From Polytrichum commune (taxonomy: Eukaryota > Streptophyta > Polytrichopsida > Polytrichales > Polytrichaceae): a stretch of DNA of 64,000 nt. Position numbers and translations under genes: made by a program. Shown here piece by piece: positions 36,050 to 48,700 of the stretch. The first letter of the stretch is position 1, and each line of letters starts with the position of its first letter. The stretch spans positions 1,054,001-1,118,000 of the forward strand of contig OX485806.1 of NCBI GenBank assembly GCA_950295325.1, in the 5' to 3' direction. The notes below the pieces were generated by a model. The model had not been told where the DNA came from, searched no databases, and saw only the letters and a list, made by a program, of their open reading frames with translations.

Positions 36050-36745
36050 CGCGACAATTTCCAGTAGGAGGAGCACGAAACTGCAGAGTACGACTTAACT
36101 TATTTCCCTTTGGAACTGTGCGAAGAAGACGATTAGAATGAAATTTGATGTGGAAAATTGCGTTCAACTGGTTCTAGGTTTAACAGATTGAAGAACTGGA
36201 CGCTCGTTCACGAGATAGAAACATGGCACCAAGAGATTAATGTGCTGGAAGAAGAATTGTTCATGGCTACGGCGGGTTTCAGAAATTTTCTGGCGCGGGG
36301 ACGGGCCTTCTCAAATAAGTTAATTTTTCATTTTTTGTGTGCAATAGGACATTAGGGTTTTGTTGTTGCAGAGGTTCTGGCGATGGAAGGAAAAGAAGGC
36401 ATGGATCCTGAGGACTCTTCTAGTTATTCATGATCGATAATTTCTAGTCTCAAGCGAATGTTATAGGTGATTGATTGATTGAGGACGTGGAAGTGCATGC
36501 GTGGAGCTGACGGAGAGGCAGTACATGAATTCTCAAATAAGTTAATTTCGATTTGTTCGTGTGCCTTCGGATATTTGGGTTTTGTTGTTGCAGAGGTTTT
36601 GGCGATGGAGGGATGTGAAAGGCATAGATGTAGGCATGGGTCCCGAGGGCTCTTATAGTTATTCAAGAGCGAAGATTTTTAGTTTCAAGGCGAATGTCGC
36701 AGTTAATTGATTGATTGAGGAAGTGGAAGTGCATGCGTGGAGGTG
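36050..36745 (+). promoter_or_regulatory. Leader / promoter zone of the giant gene
   Basis: GC-richer than the flanking DNA and immediately upstream of the ATG at 36746. It contains a tandem duplication (36311-36735), two candidate splice acceptors (GTTGTTGCAG ending at about 36370 and 36592) and several upstream ATGs. The transcription start was not determined. Confidence 0.5.
36311..36735. repeat. Tandem duplication, period 222-236 bp, in the giant gene's leader
   Basis: TCAAATAAGTTAATTT at 36311 recurs at 36533 (222 bp) and GAGGTTCTGGCGATGG at 36371 recurs at 36593 (222 bp). GATTGATTGAGGACGTGGAA near 36473 recurs near 36709 (236 bp). Copies differ by substitutions and small indels. The second copy ends just before the main start codon. 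Confidence 0.88.
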
Positions 36746-39700
36746 ATGGAGAGGCAAAATATGAATTCGGAGGTGGAGGCAGAAGGGAGAGTGAAGGCAT
36801 TGCCATACAAAGTTCGGGCAGCTTCCAAGGAGTCGCAGGCGCAGCGTGCTTCTCAGATTCTTGACTCTGACCTCCGGACGCACTGGTCGACTTCTACCAA
36901 CGCCAAAGAATGGATCCTACTTGAGCTCGAGGTATATATTTCTCATCTCCGTATACCTGTCTTTGCATGTTTTCCCAGCTGTAAGTCAAGCCACATTTAG
37001 ATATTTCTGGTAGCTTGGGTTTTCTTGTTTTCTAGTATTTTACAGGTTGATCAACCAATATCTGTATAACGAGCATTTCCTTAGTTTCATTAACCTGCAC
37101 AAATGTTCCACTCACTTAAAAATAACCAAACTTTTGATTGTGAAATAAAATGCACAATATTGAATGTATTTGAAGGACCAAAATTGAGCTCATTAGTTTC
37201 ATTGCAAATTCAAGTCATGTATTTGAGTGAAAAGAGATTTTTGGACATTATGTGAAAGAACAAGTGTGCCTTTCCGGTCCAAACCACATCTAAGCAAAAA
37301 CGCACAACTCAAGACTTCAACCTCTGAGATCCTATCAGGAGATGTTAGAGTATGGGGTTCTCTGTGTTGATGAATCATCATAGATGATTCAGCCATGTTC
37401 TGAGCTCCATTATAATAAAATTCGGCTCAATAAAGCTAGGGGCCTACTTGTGAATTAATAGTCCTATCTATCTACCTCTCCAAAAAATAGCATTTTGAGT
37501 ACCAATTATGGTAATAACATATGATAGCTTGTGATGTTTGGAGATAAAATTGAGTCCTTGTTAATGAGCAAAACCAGTTGCTCTTAGTCTTAGCGATTAA
37601 TCATCCATTATGAGAATGGAGTCCTTTATAAACCATAATTCAAGTTCTACAGAAGAAATGATTGTGGGGGATGTAAAGTATGATTTTTGAGCAAGTTTAT
37701 CCTAGAGTTTGTAGATTTTTACTTTTACCTCTTCCTGAACCTCACTGGTGCACTAGTCCATTGTTTTTCAATCAAAATGTAGGATTTTGTATCCAATCTG
37801 GTAACTCTCAAGGCACTAAGCTGGTACAGAACTATGCAAAAGTTTAATGCATTTCTGCAATCCGGGCAGTTCCTGGAATTGGTAGTTTGATGATAGAAAG
37901 GCCCATAGTGGCAGCTTTGAAACAGCCTACTGATATGAGGTCTGCTTCAAATGGGAGCATATTCTGCCATTGAGATCATAACTCACAGGTTGTCCGGAGA
38001 ATGTTGGCATTTTAAAAGTAGATACAACTTGGAAAATTGCTATGGCTGTTGTTAAAGAGTGTTGATGATCAAGGGGTGAATCGACCATTATTCAACTGTC
38101 TATGGGGGCTAGCACCATGCCATACTGGAATGCACCTGACTATAGTCTATACACATGAATGATGTATAAGGAGCTCAACCCTCAAGTCAGCTCTAATGCT
38201 TGCATCATAAGCATCCAAGTGTTTGTTCATTAGCCACATCAAGAAGATCTATCTTCTGAACACAGAAATTGGCATTCAAATGATCATGTTCATGGTTTCA
38301 TCTGTATCCACCATGCTTAGTCACTTTTCTATTGTCTCCTTGAATGGCGACATGACTGGATGAGTTCTTAGAGGCCTGTCTAAATCCTAAGTGATCAATG
38401 CACTTAGAATTTTTTCGGGTGGATGCTCCTGAGAACATGAGACTAAATCAAGGTGTGATTGATTGGCATGGCTTCCTTCAGGAAACTTGCTTACTGTCGC
38501 ACATCCGAATTCACAACAAATCGGTTCTTGAATGGGAAATCTCTATTGGCCTTCGAAATAAGGTAAACGAGATGCATGCAAACTATGTCAAGTGTATTTT
38601 CAGATCCCATGAAATTTTGCTAGACTTCCTCCAATTATGTCTGTGGCTATGCTCTTCATTGCATAGTGGTCTTGTATTTTGTGCCAATGAATTAGTAGGA
38701 AGACCTGAAAATGCATCTGTGCAATTCAAATTAATGTGCTATGTATTTGTAGCAGTTGGTGAGAGTATCTTTTATAGAACTAAATTGTCGTTTTTTACAG
38801 TTGGGCTAAGACTTCTGATGGCACTCCATTCTGTGTAGAGTCATTCAGAAAATTTGATCCACTGCTACTAACAAACGTTGTCATATCTTGAGCAGCCGGA
38901 CACATTTTTGAAAGTCCGGCCTCGGTGTGAAGCCCCTCGAAGGGACATTACGTACAACATAGGTTACCTGCCATGCCGGTATGTGCGGATAACGTGCTTG
39001 CGTGGCAATCCAATTGCGATATTTTATGTGCAGGTCAGTTCCAGGCTGAATTCAATCTTATCAGACTTGATGCCCATTGACGCTTCCCTTTCAAATAGTA
39101 AATGAAGTCTGAAATCCATTGATGCTAACTTTATCTACCTAAACAGAAGGTGCTACTCATCGATCTTGAAAAGGTTCATCTGAAACTTGAGTTATTATTG
39201 ATGCTAGGTCTCAGTATGCTCTACATTGTGATGGCATTGTGATGGAAGGTGGTTTACTATGAATCTCAATGAGATTCAGGATATGATTGTGACATCTCAA
39301 GTATGTTCATGTTTCCATGTACTGCAGCTAATGGGCATTTCAGTTCCTGGCTTAGAACCAGAATTGCAACCAGTTGTGGATCATTTCCTGCCTCAAATAA
39401 TTTCTCGAATTAAAGAGCCCCATGACATGCAACTGCAGGTGTGTGTTCATTCTTTGAAAGCTTTTGGATGTTGTTGTTCTTTTAGGACCGATGTTTGCAA
39501 GTTCTGATTTTGTAAGTTGATAAGCAGATCTGGGATAAAGCATGCAAGACAACATGATAATTCAGGGTACCAAGTATTGGTCACTTATTCACTTGATGCA
39601 ATATCCATGTGCAGCTTCTTCAGGATATTTCACTCCGGTTGTCTCCTTTTTTACAACAGCTGGAGGTATTTTTAGGCCCTTGTCTATTTTCACTTCTGCA

Positions 39701-42700
39701 CACCCACAAAAGCACTGACACTGTATTTATAAAATCTTGGCATAAGTACACACTGTTTTAGGAAATTGTACACTGATGAAGTCGGTGCCTGGGAGGGTTA
39801 ATGCAAGTTTGCAGGTAGAGCTTTCAGTTCCAAGTGAGGCTATGGACTTGTCCATTCGGTTCCTTGCCATGCTGGTTGGACCATTCTATCCGTTTCTGGC
39901 TTTGTTTAAAGCAGTAAGGTAAATCAAAGGACAGTTGTATGCTTATTCTCTTGAAGAGACTGCTTTTAGTGCAATTGTCACTTGTCAGACTAATTATAGT
40001 GATTCTGTCCTCCCTATATGAAGCAGGTTTGATGAATGTAATTGCTTACAAGCTTGATCATCTAATTATTGCTCTTTACCTTATTACTTCATCTGGGGGG
40101 ATACCTATGTTGACGAAAGTACACGATTTGACCTGTCAGAGACACTGAGAAGTTGGTTGCCGCTGGGGGAGCAGATGAAGAGCTGAGCAAAGGTAGCCTA
40201 GTCTCTGTCTTCACAGTTTCATCTAATTTTCAGGTACCAGGAGACGTGCTGCTAATTTCTTGTTGAAAGACTTCCTTGTGCAACAGCTTTGAGTTATGTA
40301 TGAGCACTGCTGAGATGCTATAAAGAAATGTGCTCGTAATACTGCTCAATTTGACTTATTTGTTACATTAAGTAGCACTTTGACTTCATTCTGTGCTGTT
40401 GGATTAGTGTTGATTATATTTCTCATTGGTTTTCAGGCTCCGCCAAAAAGGATACGTAGCCCAGGTCTTTCTGTACAGACCACTGGTCAATCATTGGCAT
40501 TGAGGCCGAATTCAGTTATGTTATTATTGAGAGTTGCATATAAGGACATATCTCTCAATTTCCTTTGTCGAAAGGTATATGCTTAGCCAACCTGAATAAC
40601 TTCACATCTCCATTTGTTATTCAATGTAGGTAATTGAGGAGTGAGTGATTCTCTGCTGATATTGTTTTGAAATGCTCTGGGTTCTGCCCTGACTGGTACT
40701 GGTGTTGTAATGCAATATGTCATTGGCAGATATATCTTCTTCTCGGTTGTTGGTATGAACAGCAAAGTAGATCCAACTCTGCTAATTGCCAGCCACTGAA
40801 GGTTGGATATCATAAGCTTGAACTAAGGGCAACATGTAAACACCTTTTCATGTGATTTGCAGGTGGCCAGACTTTTGCGCAAGCTAAGTTTGTTAAACTC
40901 AGAGAGTGCACTCATAGCAACTGAGGGATCAGCAGTAGGTGTTGAAGATAATGTAGCAGCGAATGACACTCCTCCCATGCGACCAGCAGATTACACCAAA
41001 CTTTTTGGAGAAGACTTTCGTATTCCTGATGATGACACCCTTGAAATAGGTTCTGCGAGTATGATAGATATTCCCTTGGTGGAGGAGGCCCTGCTTCATG
41101 TGTTGTATGCATGTGCGACACAGGTATAATACTCAAATGTTATTGGGGTTGAAGATTGCATTCACTAAAACGTTTCTGGGCAGAATTGCTGACTGCAGGT
41201 GCATTGCGTATGAAGCACATAAGGCTCTGGAAGTCTTTGGTTTGCGATCACCAGGGTTGGACTTGAAGTTCAATTATCAGTGAATCTTCAGATGGAATGC
41301 CACAAATGCAATTTTTATTTCTTGTTGTATGTGGAATGCATTTTTTAATTGAGCAAGAAAATTGAAGTTTTGGGACAATATTCCGAATTGGACAAGTGAA
41401 GTTCTCAAATCTTAGACTTCCACTCTAAGTGTCTACTACTACATGATGGCAAATTTTCTGCATTTAGGAGTGCAAGAATGTACCAAGCAAAAAAACTAAG
41501 GATGTTAAATTTGCATCTTGAGACATTCATCTGGTGAAAAGTATTAGTCTTCTGCTCATAGTTTATTGTTGATAGTTTGTTGTTTGTTTGTTTGTTGATT
41601 TTTTGAAATGCAGCCTCTCATCTGTCGACGATTAGCAGATGCAAAATCTGACCTATCACCAGTGCTCCCTCTCCTACGGTCACTTCTCCCTGGTATTGTG
41701 TTAATGCTATTTCAAACGTTTCCTGATTATATTTACAATGTTAACTTTGTCTCAAAGTTGCAATCTGTATTGAGCCACAATAGTTCTCCAATTCATGGTG
41801 CACCAGCTAAAAAGAGGTTCATCTAGATATTTCACCTTGTAGTCATCAGTACTAGATTCTGATTATGTGAAGCTTCAGAGCATATGTACCTGTCTTTCTG
41901 GAAAATTCAATAGGTTGGTATGAAGGGTTGCTCTTGTAAAATCAGTAATTATTTTCCAGATTCTTTCTCCCTATCTTGGGTCTTTCCACTTTGTTATTGA
42001 AACCTTTTGGCTTGAGATTTGCAGCTCTACGTCCTCCATTGAGCACTGCACCCAATGCAGATGTTGTTGATGAGACATTTTGGCAGTGGCAAATGCCAGT
42101 GGTGCAGCGAGCTTTGAATCAGGTTTGCATTGACATGATCCCTTTCTTGTTTGCCCTACCATTTTGTGTTGTGATGCACATGATGTGGTTCAATTTCATG
42201 AACCAACTTATAACAGGAAATTCTAGCAATTTCCTTCTTCATAACTTTTTTAATTTTGCATCACCAATCTATACTTGAAAACTTGAACCTCTGAAGAGTT
42301 TCTCGCACGAAATGTTGTCCTAAGACGCCAGTATCCATTGTTGTCAGAGCTACTTTCTATCTATTTGAATGTTCTGTTTTTTGATACTGGTTCAGGTATT
42401 AGTGTCATACTGATTTTGTGATTTTACAAGAATGGTCCAGGTGGTGGCTATGGCAACAGCACCTTCATATCGACCACTTCTTGATGCTTGTGCTGGATAC
42501 CTTTCAGCATATTCTCCAGTACATGTGCGGGTCTCTCTAATTTTGCAATAACTGAAATATTCAGATTCTCAGATTGCTTTTGAGTTATTCTCTATATTTG
42601 TTCAAATGCACTGGGACAACTTTCCTTTCACCTCTAGTCCCTTAGTGTGTTGTTGTAGTGCTTTGTGATCCACTGTCTGAAACAGGCACATCATTATCAA

Positions 42701-45700
42701 TGTAGAAACGGTTGTTTGTGTGCAGGAGAAATCTGCCTGTGTGCTCATTGATCTATGTGCAGGCCCACTTGCACCATGGCTGGCTATGATTATAGCAAAG
42801 GTGACGCACTTTCTCAAACATTTATCTTTTGCATTCAAAGAGTTTGAAAAGCAAAATTCTTTTACATATGTAACTCAAATCTGTAACCATGTTTGATGTT
42901 TTGAAGTCATTCTGAGTAAACTTGGAGTCTTAATATATCATGTTTTGCTTGGACCAGGTTGACTTGGCCATTGAGCTGCTAGAAGATCTATTGGGCATCA
43001 TCCAGGTTCCAATCTCTGCCGCTTCTGAATACACCCTTGAATTTATCGATATTTCATGCTTATTTATGACCCATTCTGGAGTCTGCAGACCACCATGTTT
43101 ACACTTTTTATGAACTTTTAATACATCGGTCCTGTGTGACTAAGGTTTGTATGTGTAGTCTATCATTCTGCCCCATCATATTTAGAGCTATTGAGTACAT
43201 GAGTTGGAAATCTTAGTATTATATTTATAAGTTGTTGTACAGGCAGGTCAGCAGGCACCAATGCAAGCTCGTGCAGTTCTGGTGTACATGTTGCTGGCTC
43301 TTTCTGGGCATGTGGATGATGTTCTCCCACAATACAAGGTACATTTAACTATTCAGTCCATTTTACCTCGAGCAGAGGGTGACATGGCCATATGAGTATG
43401 CTTGGGAAGATGTTTTCTGGATTTCATGTCTTTAGCTCTGGTGATATGTGAATGGTGATGGATTCCCAATACTGGTCACTTATTTAATCAATTCTTTGTT
43501 GATAACTTACATTGCTGGTCGTTATGTCCAGTCAAATTCAAAAGTTACATGTGACACATTCTATGTCAGAGGAACCCTGAAATATCTGTGACCCTGAGTT
43601 TGCTTCGAAACGCATAAACAGAAGATGGCCATCTCAAGACTTGATCTCTTGATTTACAGCAAAAACTTGAATATAAAAGTGGTTGTACCCATTTCACCAC
43701 AATTAGCTGGGATCTCAGAGTCTGATAGCCAATTGACACACCTATTTGAATCCCAGTTGACTGTGTGTGCAATTTCCAAAGTAGTAATCAACATTGCTCT
43801 TTCAATGGTGAATGCAGAATGTGAAGCACAAGGTGCTTTTTGTCATTGAGATGTTGGAGCCGTATCTCATACCAGCAATCATGCCTGTGAAAAGCACCAT
43901 AGCTTTTGGGGATGTTTCAGCAGTGGTACTAGAGAAACATGAAAAGACATGTTCCTTGGCCCTTGAGCTGCTACAAACTGCACTTCAAAAACCTTCAGTT
44001 CTACCTGCTATGGAAGCAGAATGGAGGCGAGGTCAGGTTGCACCTAGGTAATGTTGTCACCGTAGACCTTATATTTTGGATCGTCAACATGGATGCATGA
44101 CATGTGTTCTTGTATGTTCATGATAGTAAGATTTTCATTATGTGGTTTCAACACATTGATGAGTTGGCTCCATAGTGAAGTAAAATCTGACAAAAGGCTG
44201 ACGCGGGGATTCAGGGCGCAGCATAGAAAATGCTGGAGAGTTCGTATGAGCAGAATGAATAGATTTATTTATTTATTTCTACCAATAGGCAGACGGCATC
44301 TAAATCTCTGCTTTATTATTCGGGTTTCAGGTTCCCCTTGAGAAGAGCCATATAAGGCTGTAGGCTTACGTACGGTTCAGAAGTCAAGCCCCTGCAGTAA
44401 TCACATGTCTCATTTAGCTTTGTGAGCAATGGGACAAGTGCTTGCGATCGGGCTTTGCACCAAAATAGTTTGATTATAGGAAGGTTCTGCTTTAAAAGCA
44501 TCAACAATCAACAGTGCTCAAACTGTTCTTCTATAACAACATCACATAAACAATGGTGAGCTAAGACAATGGTGAGCTAAGACAATGGTGAGCTAAAACA
44601 ATGGTTAGAATTGAGTATATGTCCAAGAACTATCACTAGTTTAGACTTCTGATAGTAGGGTCATGGGTAGAGGAAGCATCAAATGGTATAGATGTGTTTA
44701 TGGTGCAGTGCTATAATGTGCTGACGTATCGCTGTCAAGCAAAGACACATATACTTTGGCATCCTAGATATGGCATGTGAATCATAATCTCATAGTCCAC
44801 ATTTGAGATCAAAATATTGAAGAAAATGAGGGTAGGAGACTTCTAGCCTAGGCCATTCTCATCTTTTCTTTGTGACAACATGGTTTTTTTGTGCGACTTC
44901 TTTGCAGTGTTCTTCTGTCGATATTGGCTCCACATGTAGCGCTCCCACCTGGAATAGATCTCCTAAAGTGTAGGAGAGAGAGAACTGGTGCATGTGAAGT
45001 AAGCCCTGTTCCTGATGGTCAGAGTATCATCAACTTTGGGACAACTGCTGAAGCAAGTGGTAAGTCGGGACATATCCCTAGTGATATGGTTTGTTTGTTA
45101 TTCTGTGGAATCTAGTTGAGTCTGGAATATACATACATATGTATGTTACACTTTTGTTGTTCCAGACTGTGATGATAGACTGATTGTTATTTCACATGTT
45201 TCTTGACACTTGAAATATGTTTTTTAACAGCATTAGCCTCACTTATTGATGTTAGTCGATTAATGAGTCTTTACAGTATTGGTTTGGCCATGATAGAATG
45301 TTATTTCTGTCTACAATACTTCACTAAATCTCTCTGCTGCTTCTGACCTTTATGAGCAGTAGGCCCTATGTCGGTGGCTGAGGGGGCTATTAAAGGGGAA
45401 ACAAATGAAGATGCGAATTTACTATTTGCACCTCTAGAGTTGAAGGGCTTGGCATTACTCAGCCTAAGCAGCCAAAGTGAGGGGACTTTATCAGAAGACA
45501 AGGCCTTCCTGGATGTGCTGGCCAAGATGGAGAGGAAATCAGGAAAGAAACTACTCTTTGACTTAAGAAGTGATGAACATGAATGGGATCTTCGTAGTGA
45601 ATATTGGCAACTAGTCAATAGTCCAGAACGTGAACTACGAGCTTCCGAATTTATCCGCTTTGCATCTGAGCTTCATATGCGGCAGGACGAAAGTACTGAA

Positions 45701-48700
45701 AGTCAACAATCAGCAATTGATGCTCTACTTCTTGCAGCAGAATGCCATGTAAATCCATTTTTTATGATCTCCTCCAGTGAGTATCAGAACCTGGTCAGTA
45801 AATCAGAAAATGAGTTCCCCATAAACCCTAACATTGAATCATCAAAGAAAACTCCTGGGCTTGACATGCTAGCCTGGCTTGAAGAGGAACGGGACAAAGC
45901 AGTTTTGAACATCCTCATGCGAGCAGCAGAATGGGGTAATGTAGGATTTATTGATGGCAAGAGCACAAACGGAGAAGAGGGGGTTGGTGATCCAGATGAA
46001 TGTTCCTGCCATATAGAGATTGATGAAGAGGACAGTAAAATTGAGGATGCAGTTACACTGGTGAGGCAGCGGCAAGGGCTGCTGTGTCAGTTTCTTGTAC
46101 AACAACTGCAGAGAGATCGTCATAACCTTTATGAAGTTCTCTTGCAGGGTCTTCTATTTGTTCTACACTCTGCAACTAAGCTTTCGTCACCCCCTGAAGA
46201 TATAATCGATGTGATCCTAGCGTGTGCTACTCGTTTGAATGCCTCATTGGTGGCCTATCATAATCAAGGAAATCATGGAGTACTGTCGCAAGGGCCAGGG
46301 ACTTTTCATAGTGTACGGCGTCAGTGGGTTCTATTACGGAAGCTTGTCCTTGTGGCAAGCGGTGGTAGACTACTTGAAGGAGGGAGCTCATCAATTTATC
46401 CAGAAGTCAATCAACTGCATCAAGACTTAATTCCAGGCTGGGCATGGATGTCCCGAATTCCAAAATTCTCTGAATCTACTTATCCTCTGGTTCGGTACAT
46501 TGTCTGGCTGGGAGTGTCTCAATTTGCCCATTCTCAGTCCAAATCTGCTCGGCCTCTTGTAGCTGACATACAAGATCTTACCAACTTACTTCTTATATTT
46601 TCTGATGAACTTGTTTCCGTAGAGCTTTTAAAATATAAGGAATCAAGTGAGGAAGGACCTGTTGTTCAGGCTTCACTTGAAGCTGCCAACATGGTCAGTA
46701 CACTTCAACAACTTGAGCAAGTTGATCCAGGAAGTTTGGCAAAAGTACTGTATCCAGAATTCAGCCGTGTATTCCCAAGGTTGAGAGTGGAGTTCAGCCA
46801 ATTTGCAGATACTCTGTTACAGTCCATATGCTCACAAATTGAAGCAGTACCTTGTAGTTTCATCCCTGATATGCTGAGCTGGTTTTCTGATGTGTGTTAC
46901 AACCCTTTTCCTGGCAGACATGACACAGAGAGCCAAGGCTTGGGAATGAAGGGTTTTACTGTAGGGAATGCCCGATATGTTATCATGCGTCTGTTGGAGG
47001 TGATTATCCTAGAGCATATGGAAGCAATTTTACCTGAGCTTACCCGGGTTTTTCAAGTTCTCGTCTCACTGTGCTCAAGTGGCTATTGTGATGTTCCATT
47101 ACTAGAGGCAGTCCTGAAGGCATTGAAGCCTATCATTTCCCATGCAACGTCAAGTTCCACAGCTTATGAAGGAGAAATGTCCGTTGAGATTTTGTCTTAT
47201 GAGACAATCATGCAGCAGCTAAGCAAGGCTCTCGATAACACTCACCAGCGAACCGGAGTTAAGAGTTCATTATGTCTCTTTCTATGTGGGTTCCTTCTTT
47301 CAAGTTTGTCTACCACTAACTGCAACAAAGTTTTGACTAAGCTTAAAAGCTGGGTTGAATCCACAAACTTTGGGTCATCTTCGACAGGTTCTGTACTGGA
47401 CAATCTTTCTGCTTTTCACAAGATACTAGATGAATGTCTCAGTCTACTCAAAGGGATGGCGGGTGATGATATTGTGCACCCTACTGATAAAAGTGATGTT
47501 AGCCCGCAACAAGGGTTGCATTCTCTTCTTGACAATTCCAAACCTCTGGTTCTAGGGACACCTGAATCTGAAGTTTCAAACTTTTCAGTGGTAGGTGACA
47601 TCACTGAGGCATCTTTGGGTGAAGAGGTTGAGGTCAGCCTTGCAAATGGAGAAATAGATGACAAAGAGATTCTGGAAAAATCTGAGGGTAGTGACTCAGC
47701 AGGCAACACCTATGTCCAACAAGCACAGAATTCATCTGATAACCTAAAATTTGGACAAAATGTTCAAAATCTAGTATTAGCATTAGGCCCAGCTTTGGAG
47801 ATTGCAAGAAACCTGCATCCACAATTGGCAAGTGTGGTAATTTTGGCTGCAGCCCGGTGTTTACATCATGCAGGGGACTGTCAGCCTGCCATAGCAAAGT
47901 CAGGTGCAGAGAGTCAGTTCTTAAAACCATCAGTGAAGGCTCTTGCAGCATCTATACTAAGTTTTCAGAAAATTCATTGCTGGCAAGTTGCAAGCACAGC
48001 TATGGAATACTTACTCAGTTTACCTTCTACCGTGGATGCTTATGAAGATATCTGCATGATATTAACGTATCAGTGTACTCATGCCCCAAGAGTAACTTGG
48101 CGTTTGCTACCCACACAGTGGATTGTTAAGGCCTTTCCATACAAGTCACTGGCTGGATCGTCAGAATTGCTCATTCAGTTGCTGTGCACTATGCTGGAGC
48201 ATCCAGAGCCAGAACAACATGCAGGTGCTTTGAGGCAGATTGAAAAAGTGGTTGACGATGAAGAGAATAACATCAAATCCGCAACTAGGGAGGCTGAACA
48301 TGGCGTACGAGATCAAAGAACGGTTGTGGAGACTTTTGTCTCAGCTATGTGGGTTCCAGTTGTGACAGCTGCTACAACACACAAGTCTACAAACTTGAAG
48401 AATCGAGCTCTAGCAGTTCTCATAAAGATGGTACCATTTGCAGAGTCTACACAACTCCAGTCTCTCATGAGTTCTATTGACATTGTGTTCAAGACGGAGC
48501 CTTTGACCCCGTTAGGTCTTTCACTGCTAGCTCGGGCATGCCTCTACTCAAGTGCTGCTGATCTGGACATTATACCTTCACGAACTTGGAACAGGATCCA
48601 GACCTTAGCCCAATCAAAAGCTGGTAAAGGCTTCTCATCAATTCTGAGTTTTCCTCTAATCTTGTCTTGAGTGTAAAGAAAATATGTCTGCTGGCACATT

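Noticed and set aside
45368-48670. 1100-residue ORF as a stand-alone gene
   Set aside because: Upstream and downstream exons join in frame and continue a conserved protein; the true exon is 45360-48623 and the ORF end reads through the donor.
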